Positions 8,461 through 17,468 of a DNA stretch of 64,000 nt are shown here, piece by piece. Origin of the DNA: CAVQXR01 sp963717955. Its GTDB lineage: Bacteria; Actinomycetota; Thermoleophilia; Gaiellales; Gaiellaceae. A program made the position numbers and the translations under genes. Location of the stretch: contig CAVQXR010000001.1 of the NCBI GenBank assembly GCA_963717955.1, positions 2,480,001 to 2,544,000 on the forward strand, given 5' to 3'. The stretch's first letter is position 1. Each line of letters starts with the position of its first letter. The notes below the pieces were generated by a model that made no database searches, was not told the DNA's origin, and saw only the letters and a list, made by a program, of their open reading frames with translations.

Positions 8461-9348
8461 ATGGCGAGCCGGATCGATGTCTCGATCGACCGCGGCGGCG
8501 AGGAGCCGGCCGGTGAGCGGCTTGCTCCGGCCGGCGCCGGGCCCGGAGCCGCCGCGCCCGGCAAACGCGACCCGAACACCTGCCCGAAGTGCTTCTCGCA
8601 TTACCGGGACGACGAGCTCGAACGGACGCTGCGAGTGTGCCCGCACTGCGGCCACCACTTCCCTGTGCGCGCCCGTGACCGGGTGGGGCAGCTCTGCGAC
8701 GGCGGGACGTTCGCCGAGGCCGACGCAGACCTCCGCTCCGACGATCCGCTCTCGTTCTTCGACCTGAGACCGTACAAGGACCGTCTCGTCGAGGCGGAGA
8801 TGGCGACCGGCGAGGGCGATGCGATCCTGACCGGCTCCGCGAGGATCGAGCGGCGGGACTGCGAGCTCGCGGTGATGGATTTCGCCTTCATGGGAGGCTC
8901 GATGGGAAGCGCGGTCGGCGAGAAGGTCGCCCGCACGTGCGAGCGGGCTGCCGAGCGCCGCGTTCCACTCGTCGCAGTCACCGCCTCCGGCGGCGCCCGC
9001 ATGCAGGAGGGCATCCTGTCGCTGATGCAGATGCCGAAGACCGTCTCCGCCGTCGATCAGCTGCGGGACGCCCGGAGCGCATTGGTCGTGGTCATGGCCC
9101 ATCCGACGACCGGCGGCGTCGTCGCCTCGTTCGCGAGCCTTGGCGACTTCATCGTCGCCGAGCCCGGAGCGCTGCTCTCGTTTGCCGGCCCACGCGTCGT
9201 GCAGGAGACGACGCGGGAGAAGCTTCCCGAGGACTTCGGGATGAGCGAGGCGAATCTCCGCTTCGGCCACCTCGACGCCGTCGTCTCGCGCGACCAGCTC
9301 AAGCCGTTCCTCGGCCGGCTACTCGCGCTCTTCTCGAATGCCGACTGA
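8461..9348 (+). CDS. accD: Acetyl-CoA carboxylase carboxyltransferase beta subunit AccD
   Basis: A 295-residue carboxyltransferase subunit. A Cys4 zinc ribbon, CPKCFSHY...CPHCGHHF, lies about residues 41-63, then the crotonase-fold core with MDFAFMGGSMGSAVGEK, SGGARMQEG and ANLRFGHLDAVV. It works with AccA to transfer CO2 from carboxybiotin to acetyl-CoA, producing malonyl-CoA for FabD. ATG 8461 is chosen; an in-frame GTG at 8434 would add nine residues. About 40 residues rich in Gly, Ala and Pro precede the zinc ribbon. AccA overlaps its 3' end. Confidence 0.93.
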   Translation: MASRIDVSIDRGGEEPAGERLAPAGAGPGAAAPGKRDPNTCPKCFSHYRDDELERTLRVCPHCGHHFPVRARDRVGQLCDGGTFAEADADLRSDDPLSFFDLRPYKDRLVEAEMATGEGDAILTGSARIERRDCELAVMDFAFMGGSMGSAVGEKVARTCERAAERRVPLVAVTASGGARMQEGILSLMQMPKTVSAVDQLRDARSALVVVMAHPTTGGVVASFASLGDFIVAEPGALLSFAGPRVVQETTREKLPEDFGMSEANLRFGHLDAVVSRDQLKPFLGRLLALFSNAD

Positions 9349-10321
9349 CGAGCCACCGGGCAGCGACCCCGGCAGCCGCCTCGGGCACTTCGGCGAGGTG
9401 CTGCGCCTGCGCGAGCGATACGCGAAGCTCAACGAGCTCCAGCGGCAGCTCCGCGGCGTCGGGGTCTCGACGGAGATCGAGCGCCTGCGACGGCAGATCG
9501 AGACGATCGAGTCCGACGCGCCCGGCGGCGACGTCTGGAACGCGGTCGAGCTGGCCCGCCACCGGGAGCGCCCGTACACGCTCGACTACGTCGAGCGCCT
9601 GTTCGACGACTTCGTCGAGCTGCGCGGCGACCGCGCCGAGATGGACGATCAGGCGATCGTCGCGGGCCTGGGCCGTTTCCGTGGCCGCACCGTGGGCCTC
9701 GTCGGGCACCAGAAGGGACGGGATATCCACGAGAACGTCCGCCGGCGTTTCGGCATGGCGAGCCCGGAGGGCTACCGCAAGGCGATCCGTATGCTGGATG
9801 TCGCGGGTCGCCACGCGTTCCCGGTGATCGCGCTCGTCGACACCCCCGGCGCGTATCCCGGCGTGCAGGCCGAGCAGCACGGTCAGGCGGGCTGGATCGC
9901 CCGCTCACAGCTCGCGATGTTGCAGTTTCCGGGCCCGAGCGTGGCCTGCGTGATCGGCGAGGGCGGGTCTGGCGGCGCGGTCGCGCTCGCCGTCACCGAC
10001 CGGGTGCTTATGCAGGAGCACGCGATCTACTCGGTCATCTCGCCGGAGGGGTGTGCGGCGATCCTCTGGCGCGACGGAGGGCAGAAGGTGAAGGCGGCCG
10101 CGGCGTTGAAGCCGAACGCTCGGCACTGCCTGGCGCTCGGCGTCATCGACGCGATCGTGCCCGAGCCGGCGGGCGGAGCGCACGTCGACCACGACGAGGC
10201 GGCCAGGTTGCTCGGAGATTCCCTCGATGAGGCGCTTGCCGGGCAGGCCGCGCTCGGGTCGGACGAGCGGCGCCGGCTCCGGCGCCGCAAGTTCCGCGAG
10301 ATGGGCGTATTCGCGGTCTGA
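9338..10321 (+). CDS. accA: Acetyl-CoA carboxylase carboxyltransferase alpha subunit AccA
   Basis: A 327-residue partner of AccD. A helical N-terminal region (about 14-65: VLRLRERYAKLNELQRQL) is followed by the crotonase-like core with GHQKGRDIHENVRRRFGMA, ALVDTPGAYPG, GEGGSGGAVALAVTDRV and SPEGCAAILWRD, all typical AccA motifs. It starts at ATG 9338, inside the 3' end of accD. It is the last gene of the fatty-acid run. The biotin carrier and biotin carboxylase (accB, accC) are not in the window. Confidence 0.94.
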   Translation: MPTDEPPGSDPGSRLGHFGEVLRLRERYAKLNELQRQLRGVGVSTEIERLRRQIETIESDAPGGDVWNAVELARHRERPYTLDYVERLFDDFVELRGDRAEMDDQAIVAGLGRFRGRTVGLVGHQKGRDIHENVRRRFGMASPEGYRKAIRMLDVAGRHAFPVIALVDTPGAYPGVQAEQHGQAGWIARSQLAMLQFPGPSVACVIGEGGSGGAVALAVTDRVLMQEHAIYSVISPEGCAAILWRDGGQKVKAAAALKPNARHCLALGVIDAIVPEPAGGAHVDHDEAARLLGDSLDEALAGQAALGSDERRRLRRRKFREMGVFAV

Positions 10322-10384
10322 TCGAGCGCAAAAACCCCCGCGAGCAGGGCAATCCACCGAATCCACAGCCTTTTCCCCGGAGTT

Positions 10385-12739
10385 GTGGAACCCGTGAAGG
10401 CGAAAAGCAACGCTTCCAGAAGCGCCTCCGAGGGACTCTCCGCCTACCGCGGCCGTCGTGACCCGGCACGCACGCCCGAGCCCTTCGGGCCAGGTGAGGG
10501 GTCGCCGGGACATCGTTTCGTCGTGCAGCGGCACAGCGCCCGGCGCCTGCACTACGACGTCCGGCTCGAGCGCGACGGCGTCCTGCTGAGCTGGGCCGTG
10601 CCGCACGGGCTCCCGCTCGAGACGGGCCGCCGCCGGCTCGCGGTGAGGACCGAGGATCATCCGCTCGCCTACGCCGATTTCGAGGGAGAGATCCCGCCCG
10701 GGGAGTACGGAGCGGGCTCCGTCGAGATCTGGGACAGGGGCACGTACGAGCTCGTGGAGGAGAAGCCGGACGGCGGGCTGACGGTCGATCTCCACGGCGT
10801 GAAGCTCGACGGACGCTGGACGCTCGTTCCGGCTTCACTCGGCGGCGACCCGAGGAACTGGCTGCTCCTACGCAAGCGCGGCGGCGGGGCCGTCCGCACG
10901 CGACAGTCCTACCGGCCGATGCTCGCGACCCTCGCGACCGAGGTGCCGTCGGGCCCGGGCTGGGCGTTCGAGATCAAGTGGGACGGATTCCGGGCGCTCG
11001 GCACCGTGGCGAACGGCGAGGCGCGGCTCACGAGCCGGTCCGGCAACGACCTGACGGGGCGGTTCCCGGAGCTCGCCCGCGCCCTGCCGCGGGCACTTCG
11101 CTCCCCGGACTGCGTCGTCGACGGCGAGGTGGTCGCGCTCGACGAGGAGGGGCGCCCGAGCTTCGGGGCGATGCAGCGGGGAGCCGGGGCACTCCGTTAC
11201 GAGGTCTTCGACCTGCTCGAGCTCGACGGCACTTCGGTCGTCGACCTTCCCTGGAGCGAGCGTCGTGAGCGTCTGGTGGCGCTCCTCGACCCCGCCTCGC
11301 CCGGCGTGCGGCTCTCCGAGGCCTTCGACGATGGCGAGGCGCTGCTCGCGGCCGCGCAGGAGCAGGGCCTCGAGGGGATCGTCGCCAAGCGCACGGCGTC
11401 CCGCTACGAGCAGGGCAAGCGCCTGCGAGACTGGCTGAAGGTGAAGACGCACGAGCGCCAGGAGTTCGTGATCGCGGGCTACACGCGGGGCGCCGGCAGA
11501 CGGGCGGGCTCGCTCGGCGCCCTCGTGCTCGCTGTCTACCGCGGCGAGGAGCTGCACTGGGCCGGCAACTGCGGAACCGGGTTCGGCGAGGCGGAGATCG
11601 GGCGCCTGCTCACCGTTCTGCGGCCGCTCGAGCGCGAGACCTCTCCGTTCCGGGTCGTCCCGAGGATGCCGCGAGTCCGCAAGGCCGACGTTGTCTGGGT
11701 CGAGCCGCGGCTCGTATGCGAGGTGGAGTTCGCGGAGTGGACGCGCGACGGGCGGCTGCGCGCGCCCTCCTTCAAGGGTCTGCGCGAGGACAAGTCGCCC
11801 GATGCCGTCCGCCGCGAGCATCCGGTCGCCGAGGAGCTTCGTGTCGGCCGCCGGACGCTGAAGCTCGGCAACCTCGACAAGGTCTTCTGGCCCGAGGACG
11901 GGATCACGAAGGGCGACGTGCTCGACTACTACCGCCGGATCGCCGCCGCGCTCGTCCCCCACCTGCGCGACCGGCCGTTCACCATGAAGCGCTACCCCGA
12001 CGGGATCGAGGGCGGACACTTCTTCCAGAAGAACGCGCCGACGCACATGCCGGACTGGATCCGGACGCGCGAGCTCCCGGCGACGACCCGTGACGGGAGA
12101 GGCACGCGGCTGATCCGCTACCCCCTCGTCAACGACGAGCTGGCGCTGTTGTGGATGGCGAACATGGGCTGTATCGACCTCAACGTCTGGCTCTCACGGG
12201 TCGACCGCCCCGACCGTCCCGACGCCGTGCTGTTCGACCTCGACCCGGCCGGCGGAACGACGTTCGAGGTGACCGTGGAGGTCGCGCTGCTCGTGAAGCA
12301 GCTGCTCGACCTGCTCGGGCTCGAGTCCTACCCCAAGACGAGCGGGGCGGACGGCATCCACGTGCTGGTCCCCGTCAACCGGCGCCACACGTACGCGGAG
12401 ACGCGCGAGCTCGCGTCGATCGTGGCGGTGACGCTCGCCCGCACCCACCCGAAGCTCGTCACCACCGAGTGGTCGCGTGCGAAGCGCCGCGGCGTGCTGA
12501 TCGACGCGAACCAGAATCGCGAGGGCGCGACGATCGCCTCGGTCTACTCGGTGCGCCCCCAGCCGGGTGCCCCGGTCTCGGCACCGCTCCGGTGGGACGA
12601 GGTCGTCCCTGCGCTCGATCCCCGGCAGTTCACGATGGAGGTCATGACGGACCGGACCACCCGCCTCGGCGACCTCTTCGCGCCGGTGCTCGCCGGCGGG
12701 CAGTCGCTCCGCAGGGCGGTCGCCACGCTGAGCGGATAG
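10385..12739 (+). CDS. ligD: ATP-dependent DNA ligase LigD (phosphoesterase-ligase-polymerase)
   Basis: A 784-residue multifunctional end-joining enzyme. The N-terminal 3'-phosphoesterase domain (about 35-165) has RFVVQRHSARRLHYDVRLE. The ligase domain (about 175-480) carries the adenylation motif FEIKWDGFRAL, plus SRSGNDLT, VDGEVVAL, EGIVAKR and DWLKVK. The primase-polymerase domain (about 490-780) has FWPEDGITKGDVLDYY, FDLDPAG (metal-binding DxD) and SGADGIHVLVP. The PE-Lig-Pol order is that of Pseudomonas LigD, not the Pol-PE-Lig order of mycobacteria. LigD normally works with Ku in non-homologous end joining; no ku gene is in the window. GTG 10385 is taken as start; several GTG/ATG codons nearby make the first few residues uncertain. 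Confidence 0.93.
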   Translation: MEPVKAKSNASRSASEGLSAYRGRRDPARTPEPFGPGEGSPGHRFVVQRHSARRLHYDVRLERDGVLLSWAVPHGLPLETGRRRLAVRTEDHPLAYADFEGEIPPGEYGAGSVEIWDRGTYELVEEKPDGGLTVDLHGVKLDGRWTLVPASLGGDPRNWLLLRKRGGGAVRTRQSYRPMLATLATEVPSGPGWAFEIKWDGFRALGTVANGEARLTSRSGNDLTGRFPELARALPRALRSPDCVVDGEVVALDEEGRPSFGAMQRGAGALRYEVFDLLELDGTSVVDLPWSERRERLVALLDPASPGVRLSEAFDDGEALLAAAQEQGLEGIVAKRTASRYEQGKRLRDWLKVKTHERQEFVIAGYTRGAGRRAGSLGALVLAVYRGEELHWAGNCGTGFGEAEIGRLLTVLRPLERETSPFRVVPRMPRVRKADVVWVEPRLVCEVEFAEWTRDGRLRAPSFKGLREDKSPDAVRREHPVAEELRVGRRTLKLGNLDKVFWPEDGITKGDVLDYYRRIAAALVPHLRDRPFTMKRYPDGIEGGHFFQKNAPTHMPDWIRTRELPATTRDGRGTRLIRYPLVNDELALLWMANMGCIDLNVWLSRVDRPDRPDAVLFDLDPAGGTTFEVTVEVALLVKQLLDLLGLESYPKTSGADGIHVLVPVNRRHTYAETRELASIVAVTLARTHPKLVTTEWSRAKRRGVLIDANQNREGATIASVYSVRPQPGAPVSAPLRWDEVVPALDPRQFTMEVMTDRTTRLGDLFAPVLAGGQSLRRAVATLSG

Positions 12740-12947
12740 AGAGCCGCCCGGCACCTTCGGCACGCGCCGGAACGAGCGAGCGGTCAGGGCCTTCCACGAA
12801 TGGACGATGGAGGAGACCGGGGCCGGCCGGGGACTACAGCAAGATCACGGCCGCCGCCCGCAACCAGGCGATCACGCTCGAGACCGCGCTCGACCGATAC
12901 GACAACGGGCTCGGCTGCGCCTAGCCGTTTCGATCGAGGGGATCTAA

Positions 12948-12971
12948 GGGGGCCGGCGCGAGCCGGCCCCC
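12948..12971 (+). terminator. GC-rich hairpin downstream of ligD
   Basis: A perfect 10-bp stem, GGGGGCCGGC / GCCGGCCCCC, with loop GCGA. No T-run follows, as is common for high-GC actinobacterial terminators. It lies in the 274-bp gap between ligD and the TIGR00725-type gene. The gap otherwise holds only a weak open frame of about 40 codons ending at 12924, which I do not call. Confidence 0.6.
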
Positions 12972-13013
12972 GCGCCCTCGCGGCATGCCGGGGTCTTCTA
13001 CCATCGGCTGGCC

Positions 13014-13481
13014 GTGACGCGCTGCCAGATCTCGGTCGTCGGTGCCGCCGAGGCGGCTCCCCGGGTGCTCGAGGACGCGCGTGCCGTCGGACGGTTGCTC
13101 GCCGAGAAGGGCTGCACCGTCGTCTGCGGTGGGCTCGGCGGGGTGATGGAGGCCGTTGCGCGGGGCGCGAGCGAGGCCGGTGGGACGACCATCGGGATCC
13201 TTCCGGGTGAGTCGCGGGGCGAGGCGAACCCGTGGATCGAGCACGCCGTCGCCACCGGCATCGGGCATGCCCGCAACCTTGCCGTGGTCGCAAGCGGCGA
13301 CGCGGTGATCGCGGTCGGCGGGGCATGGGGTACCGCCTCGGAGATCGCCCTTGCACGGAAGCTCGGACGCCCGGTCGTCGTCCTCGGCGAGGGCCCGGCA
13401 ATCACGGGCGAAGGGATCGTGGGCGCGAGCGCCCCGGCGGAGGCCGTCGACCTGGCGCTGCGGCTCGCCCGAGGCCCGTAG
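13014..13481 (+). CDS. TIGR00725-type predicted nucleotide-binding (LOG-fold) protein
   Basis: A 155-residue protein with the lysine-decarboxylase-like (LOG) Rossmann fold. CQISVVGA at the start, VVCGGLGGVMEAVARGASEAGG around residue 38 and VGGAWGTASEIALARKLGRPVV around 102 match TIGR00725; the last is this group's version of the PGGxGTxxE nucleotide-binding motif. Related LOG proteins hydrolyse nucleoside monophosphates or bind ppGpp or molybdenum cofactor, but no role is set for this subgroup. GTG 13014 follows the hairpin at 12948; a second hairpin lies after the stop. Confidence 0.8.
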   Translation: MTRCQISVVGAAEAAPRVLEDARAVGRLLAEKGCTVVCGGLGGVMEAVARGASEAGGTTIGILPGESRGEANPWIEHAVATGIGHARNLAVVASGDAVIAVGGAWGTASEIALARKLGRPVVVLGEGPAITGEGIVGASAPAEAVDLALRLARGP

Positions 13482-13502
13482 GGGCGGGATCTGACCCCGC
13501 CC
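13482..13502. terminator. Hairpin between convergent genes
   Basis: GGGCGGG / CCCGCCC, seven perfect pairs with a 7-nt loop (ATCTGAC), immediately after the stop of the TIGR00725-type gene and 21 bp before the end of the opposing helicase gene. It could serve both strands. Confidence 0.55.
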
Positions 13503-13523
13503 GCGACCGCGTGATCCGGCCCA

Positions 13524-15782
13524 CTACTGGGTGGCAGGGCGGGACAGCATCTGCCCGAGCAGCGACAGCGCCCCTGCCTTGTCGAGCGGCTCGTTCAGAT
13601 TCCCGCACTTCGGTGACTGGACGCAGGAGGGACAGCCGTGCTCGCATTGGCAGCCGGCGAGCAGCGCCTCCGTGTCGCCGACCCAGCCCTCGAAGCAGGC
13701 GAACCCTCGCTGAGTGATCCCGACGCCGCCCGGATGGCCGTCGTAGACGAAGATCGTCGGCACGCCGGTCTGGTGGTGGACGTTCGTCGAGAGCCCGCCG
13801 ATGTCCCAGCGGTCGCACATCGCCCAGAGCGGGAGCAGGGCGATCAGGGCGTGCTCGACGGCGTGCAGCGTTCCTAGCAGGCGTGGTATCCGCTCGGAAC
13901 CGGGGAGCTGCTCCGGTCCCGGGGAGAACCACACTCCCTCGGTGAGGAACGTCTGCGGCGGCAGGTCGAGCGGCGTGAGCTCGAACGCCTGTCCGGTCGC
14001 GACGTGTTTCTTCTGGTAGGCGACCACCTGCTCAGTCACCGAGATCGTGCCAAACCGGAGGTCGACACCGAGGCGCCGCTCGCACGACAGCGTCTCCTCG
14101 ATCGCGATCGTGGTTTCGCGCTTCGTCTGCGTGTAGTAGTCACCGTTGAACGGCTCCGTGAGCGCCACGCGCGCATCGAGGTCGAGCTCGCGCACGCGAA
14201 GCGACTCGCCGAGGTGCAAGTAGATCGCGCCCTCGTGGACCGTGGAGGGAGCACGGGAGGCCTCGACCGTACCCACCACCTGCCCCGTGTCCGCCTCGAT
14301 CACCGTGACCGACTCGGTCGTCGCGCTGCGCAGGGAGATCCGCCCGGCGGGATAGTCACGGCCCGCCCACGCGTACCCGGCCGGCGTGCGCGTCAGCTCC
14401 CCCCGGCCGGCGAGCGCGCCGGCCCGCTCCAGCGCAGCGTCTCCGAGGAACCGCCCGTCGCCACCGCCGATCGGGGCCTCGAAGGCCGCGGCCCGCACGT
14501 GCGCGTCGAGGATGCGCGGGTTGCCGTGGTCGAGGATCGCGGCCTCGACCCGCCGGGTCAGGAGCGCCTCGGGCTCTCGCATGAAGAACTGATCGAGCGC
14601 ATCCTCGCTCGCGATCATGACCGCCAGCCCGTGCCCGCGGCGGCCCGCGCGTCCCCACTGCTGGCGCAGGCTCGCAACGGTGCCGGGAAAGCCGACCGAG
14701 ACGGCGCAGTCGAGCAGGCCGATGTCGATGCCGAGCTCGAGCGCGTCGGTCGCGGTCACCCCGAGCAGCTCACCGTCCACGAGTCGCTGCTCGATCTCGC
14801 GCCGCTGCGCGGGCGTGTAGCCGGCCCGGTAGGGCGAGAGGCGCCGCGCAAGCGCCGGGTCCAGCCGGTCGGCCGCGAACCGGTGGATCAGCTCGGCGGC
14901 CTTCCGACTCTTCGTGAAGCAGATCGTGCGCAGGCCCCGCGCGACGAGGCCCGCGAGCAGGCGTGACGCGTCCGCGAGCGCGCTCGCGCGAAGCCCGAGC
15001 TCGGCATCGACGAGCTCCGGGTTCCAGAGCACGACCGTGCGGTCGGCACGCGGCGCCCCGTCGGCATCGACGACCGTCACCGGCACGCCGAGCAGGCTCT
15101 CGGCGAGCTCCCCCGCGTTCCCGATCGTGGCTGAGGCGAGCAGGAACTGCGGCTCGGCTCCGTGGATCGACGCCAGGCGTCGCAGGCGTCGAAGCACGTT
15201 CGCGACGTGGGAGCCGAACACGCCCCGGTAGACGTGAGCCTCGTCGACGACGACGTAGCGGAGGTTGGCCAGCAGGTCGCTCCAGCGGTCGTGGTGGGGC
15301 AGGACGCCGACGCTCAGCATGTCGGGGTTCGTGAGCACGATGTTCGCCCACTTGCGGATCTGCCAGCGCCGCTCGGCCTCGGTGTCGCCGTCGTAGATCG
15401 CGGCACGCACGCGCGGCACACCCAGTGAGGCGATCGCCCGCGCCTGGTCCTGGGCGAGCGCCTTCGTCGGGTAGAGGTAGAGCGCGCGGAGCTTCGGATC
15501 GGCGGCGAGGGCGTTCAGCACGGGCAGGTTGAAGGCGAGCGTCTTGCCGCTCGCGGTGCCGGTGGCGACGAGGACGCTCTCGCCGCGCAGCGCGGCCTCG
15601 AACGCGTCGGCCTGGTGGGTGTAGAGGTCGGTGAGTCCGCGGGCGAGCAGCGCCGCCCGGAGCCGCGGGTGCAGCTCCGGCGGCAGCGGCGCCGTGCGCG
15701 CGCGGGTCGCGGGCACGAGCTCGGTGTGGGCAACCTCGGCCCCGGCCAGGAGCGCGTCCCAGGCTGCGGCGAGGGTCGCCAT
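13524..15782 (-). CDS. MrfA/YprA-type DEAD/DEAH helicase with DUF1998 and Cys4 zinc site
   Basis: A superfamily 2 helicase of 752 residues. Motif Q-like TDLYTHQADAFEAAL, motif I VATGTASGKTLAF, motif Ia YLYPTKALAQDQ, motif II VDEAHVYRG, motif III LASATI, and motif VI QQWGRAGRRGHGL are all present. The C-terminal half has the DUF1998 region and four cysteines, CQCEHGCPSC...KCGN, the zinc-binding site of B. subtilis MrfA, which acts in a repair pathway for mitomycin-type DNA damage. I start it at ATG 15782 (MATLAAAWDALL); the frame stays open to 15827, but that would run into divergent thiD. ATPase motifs look intact. Confidence 0.9.
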   Translation of the reverse strand: MATLAAAWDALLAGAEVAHTELVPATRARTAPLPPELHPRLRAALLARGLTDLYTHQADAFEAALRGESVLVATGTASGKTLAFNLPVLNALAADPKLRALYLYPTKALAQDQARAIASLGVPRVRAAIYDGDTEAERRWQIRKWANIVLTNPDMLSVGVLPHHDRWSDLLANLRYVVVDEAHVYRGVFGSHVANVLRRLRRLASIHGAEPQFLLASATIGNAGELAESLLGVPVTVVDADGAPRADRTVVLWNPELVDAELGLRASALADASRLLAGLVARGLRTICFTKSRKAAELIHRFAADRLDPALARRLSPYRAGYTPAQRREIEQRLVDGELLGVTATDALELGIDIGLLDCAVSVGFPGTVASLRQQWGRAGRRGHGLAVMIASEDALDQFFMREPEALLTRRVEAAILDHGNPRILDAHVRAAAFEAPIGGGDGRFLGDAALERAGALAGRGELTRTPAGYAWAGRDYPAGRISLRSATTESVTVIEADTGQVVGTVEASRAPSTVHEGAIYLHLGESLRVRELDLDARVALTEPFNGDYYTQTKRETTIAIEETLSCERRLGVDLRFGTISVTEQVVAYQKKHVATGQAFELTPLDLPPQTFLTEGVWFSPGPEQLPGSERIPRLLGTLHAVEHALIALLPLWAMCDRWDIGGLSTNVHHQTGVPTIFVYDGHPGGVGITQRGFACFEGWVGDTEALLAGCQCEHGCPSCVQSPKCGNLNEPLDKAGALSLLGQMLSRPATQ

Positions 15783-15807
15783 CCGGCCGATGGTAGCCTC
15801 CTGACCG

Positions 15808-16593
15808 ATGGTGCCCCGCTGCCTCACGATCGCCGGCTCGGACTCGGGCGGCGGCGCGGGGATCCAGGCCGACCTGAAGGCGTTCGCCCGGCTCGGCTGC
15901 CACGGGATGACGGCGATCGTGGCGCTGACCGCGCAGGGAACGAGCGGCGTGGCCGCCGTTCACGAGGTTCCGCCCGGGTTCGTAGTCAGCCAGCTCGACG
16001 CGGTGTTCGACGACATCGGCGTCGACGCGGCGAAGACCGGGATGCTCTTCAGCGAGCGGATCGTCGACGCGGTGGCCGCGTATCTCGGGGGCCGGGGGCT
16101 GCCGCTCGTCGTCGATCCGGTGATGGTGTCGACGTCGGGCTCACGGCTGCTTCGGGAGGATGCCGTTCAGGCGCTGGCGACACGGCTGCTGCCGCTGGCG
16201 ACGGTGGTCACGCCGAACCTGCAGGAGGCCTGCGTGCTGGCGGGGGTGCCCTACCAGGAGGATGCAGACCGCCGGGCGCTCGCGGAGGCGATCGCCGCCC
16301 TCGGCCCGCGCGCCGTGCTCGTGACGGGCGGCCACGGAGACCGCGCCGTGGACGGGCTGCTCGATGGCGCCCGCTACGTCGAGATCCCCGCCGAGCGGAT
16401 CCCCGGCGCGGCGACGCACGGCTCCGGCTGCACCCACTCCGCGGCGCTGACCGCGATGCTGGCGCGCGGAGCGAGCGTCGAGGAGGCTGCCCGCGAGGCG
16501 GCACGGCTCGCGGCCGACGCCGTCCGGCACGGCCTCACAGAGCTCGGCGGCGAGAACGGCCCCGTCGACGTCCTCCATGTCCGAGATCGGTGA
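15808..16593 (+). CDS. thiD: Hydroxymethylpyrimidine/phosphomethylpyrimidine kinase ThiD
   Basis: A 261-residue ribokinase-family enzyme that phosphorylates HMP and HMP-phosphate in thiamine synthesis and salvage. LTIAGSDSGGGAGIQADLKAF at the N-terminus (residues 6-26) and GAATHGSGCTHSAALTAMLARG near 208 are the substrate and phosphate-binding signatures. It overlaps thiL by 17 bp. The TenA and ThiY-like importer encoded about 8-15 kb downstream would supply its substrate HMP, so it is the natural outlet of the proposed pyrimidine salvage. No TPP-riboswitch-like sequence was seen upstream. Confidence 0.93.
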   Translation: MVPRCLTIAGSDSGGGAGIQADLKAFARLGCHGMTAIVALTAQGTSGVAAVHEVPPGFVVSQLDAVFDDIGVDAAKTGMLFSERIVDAVAAYLGGRGLPLVVDPVMVSTSGSRLLREDAVQALATRLLPLATVVTPNLQEACVLAGVPYQEDADRRALAEAIAALGPRAVLVTGGHGDRAVDGLLDGARYVEIPAERIPGAATHGSGCTHSAALTAMLARGASVEEAAREAARLAADAVRHGLTELGGENGPVDVLHVRDR

Positions 16594-17461
16594 CCTCGGC
16601 GAGTTCGGGCTCCTCGCGGAGCTCGCGCGGCGTGGCCTCGCGGAGGGGATCGGGGACGACTGCGCGGTCCTGCCCGGCGGGATCGTCGTCACCCAGGACG
16701 CGCTCGTCGAGGGCGTCCACTTCCAACGGGCCTGGACGTCGTGGCGCGACCTCGGCTACAAGGCGGCCGCCGTCAACTTGAGCGATCTCGCCGCTGCCTG
16801 CGCGACGCCGGAGGCGCTCATCGTGAGCATGGCCTTGCCGGTCGGCACGGCGGTCGCGGACGTGCTCGAGCTGTACGAGGGCCTGAACGAGACGGGGGTG
16901 CCGATCCGCGGCGGTGACACGACCAGGGGCGAGCGCGTGTACCTCAGCGTGACCGCGATCGGCAGGAGCGATCGCATCCCGGGCCGGGCGGGCGCGCGGC
17001 CCGGCGACGCCCTGGTCGTCACGGGCCCGCTCGGCGGGTCCGCAGCCGGGCTCCGCGCGCTCGAGCTCGGCCTCTCGGGCCTCGACGAGCTGACCCGGAT
17101 GCACCGGCGGCCGCCGCTGCGCCTCGACGCGGCTCGCGTGCTGCAGCCGGTCGCGCACGCGCTGATCGACCTCTCCGACGGCATCGCGAGCGACGCGCAG
17201 CGCATCGCCGAGCGGTCGGGCTGCCTGCTCGAGGTCGACGTCGAGCTGCTCCCGCTCGCACCGCGGATCGCCGAGGTCGGCGACGAGCCGTTCTGGACGA
17301 TGGGTGAGGACTACGAGCTGCTCGCCGCCGTCGCGGCGGAGGATGCGGCAGCGCTCGGGTTCCCGGTCGTCGGGCGGTGCCTCCCGGGCTCAGGCGTGCG
17401 AGTGCTGCGCGGGGGGGAACAACTCGGCGTGCACGGCTGGGACCATTTCCGGGCCGGCTGA
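16577..17461 (+). CDS. thiL: Thiamine-monophosphate kinase ThiL
   Basis: A 294-residue kinase converting thiamine monophosphate to the diphosphate. It opens with IGDLGEFGLLAELARRG and has the metal and ATP site GDDCAVL (around 28-34), HFQRAWTSWRDLGYKAAAVNLSD, GGDTTRG, and DLSDGIASD. Length and motif order match ThiL. ATG 16577 lies inside the thiD 3' end, so the pair is probably one unit. It converges on the thioredoxin gene with 7 bp between. Confidence 0.92.
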   Translation: MSEIGDLGEFGLLAELARRGLAEGIGDDCAVLPGGIVVTQDALVEGVHFQRAWTSWRDLGYKAAAVNLSDLAAACATPEALIVSMALPVGTAVADVLELYEGLNETGVPIRGGDTTRGERVYLSVTAIGRSDRIPGRAGARPGDALVVTGPLGGSAAGLRALELGLSGLDELTRMHRRPPLRLDAARVLQPVAHALIDLSDGIASDAQRIAERSGCLLEVDVELLPLAPRIAEVGDEPFWTMGEDYELLAAVAAEDAAALGFPVVGRCLPGSGVRVLRGGEQLGVHGWDHFRAG

Positions 17462-17468
17462 GACGCCG

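Noticed and set aside
12800..12924. Small ORF ending ITLETALDRYDNGLGCA
   Set aside because: No start with a ribosome site, no family features and it lies directly before a hairpin; not enough support for a gene.
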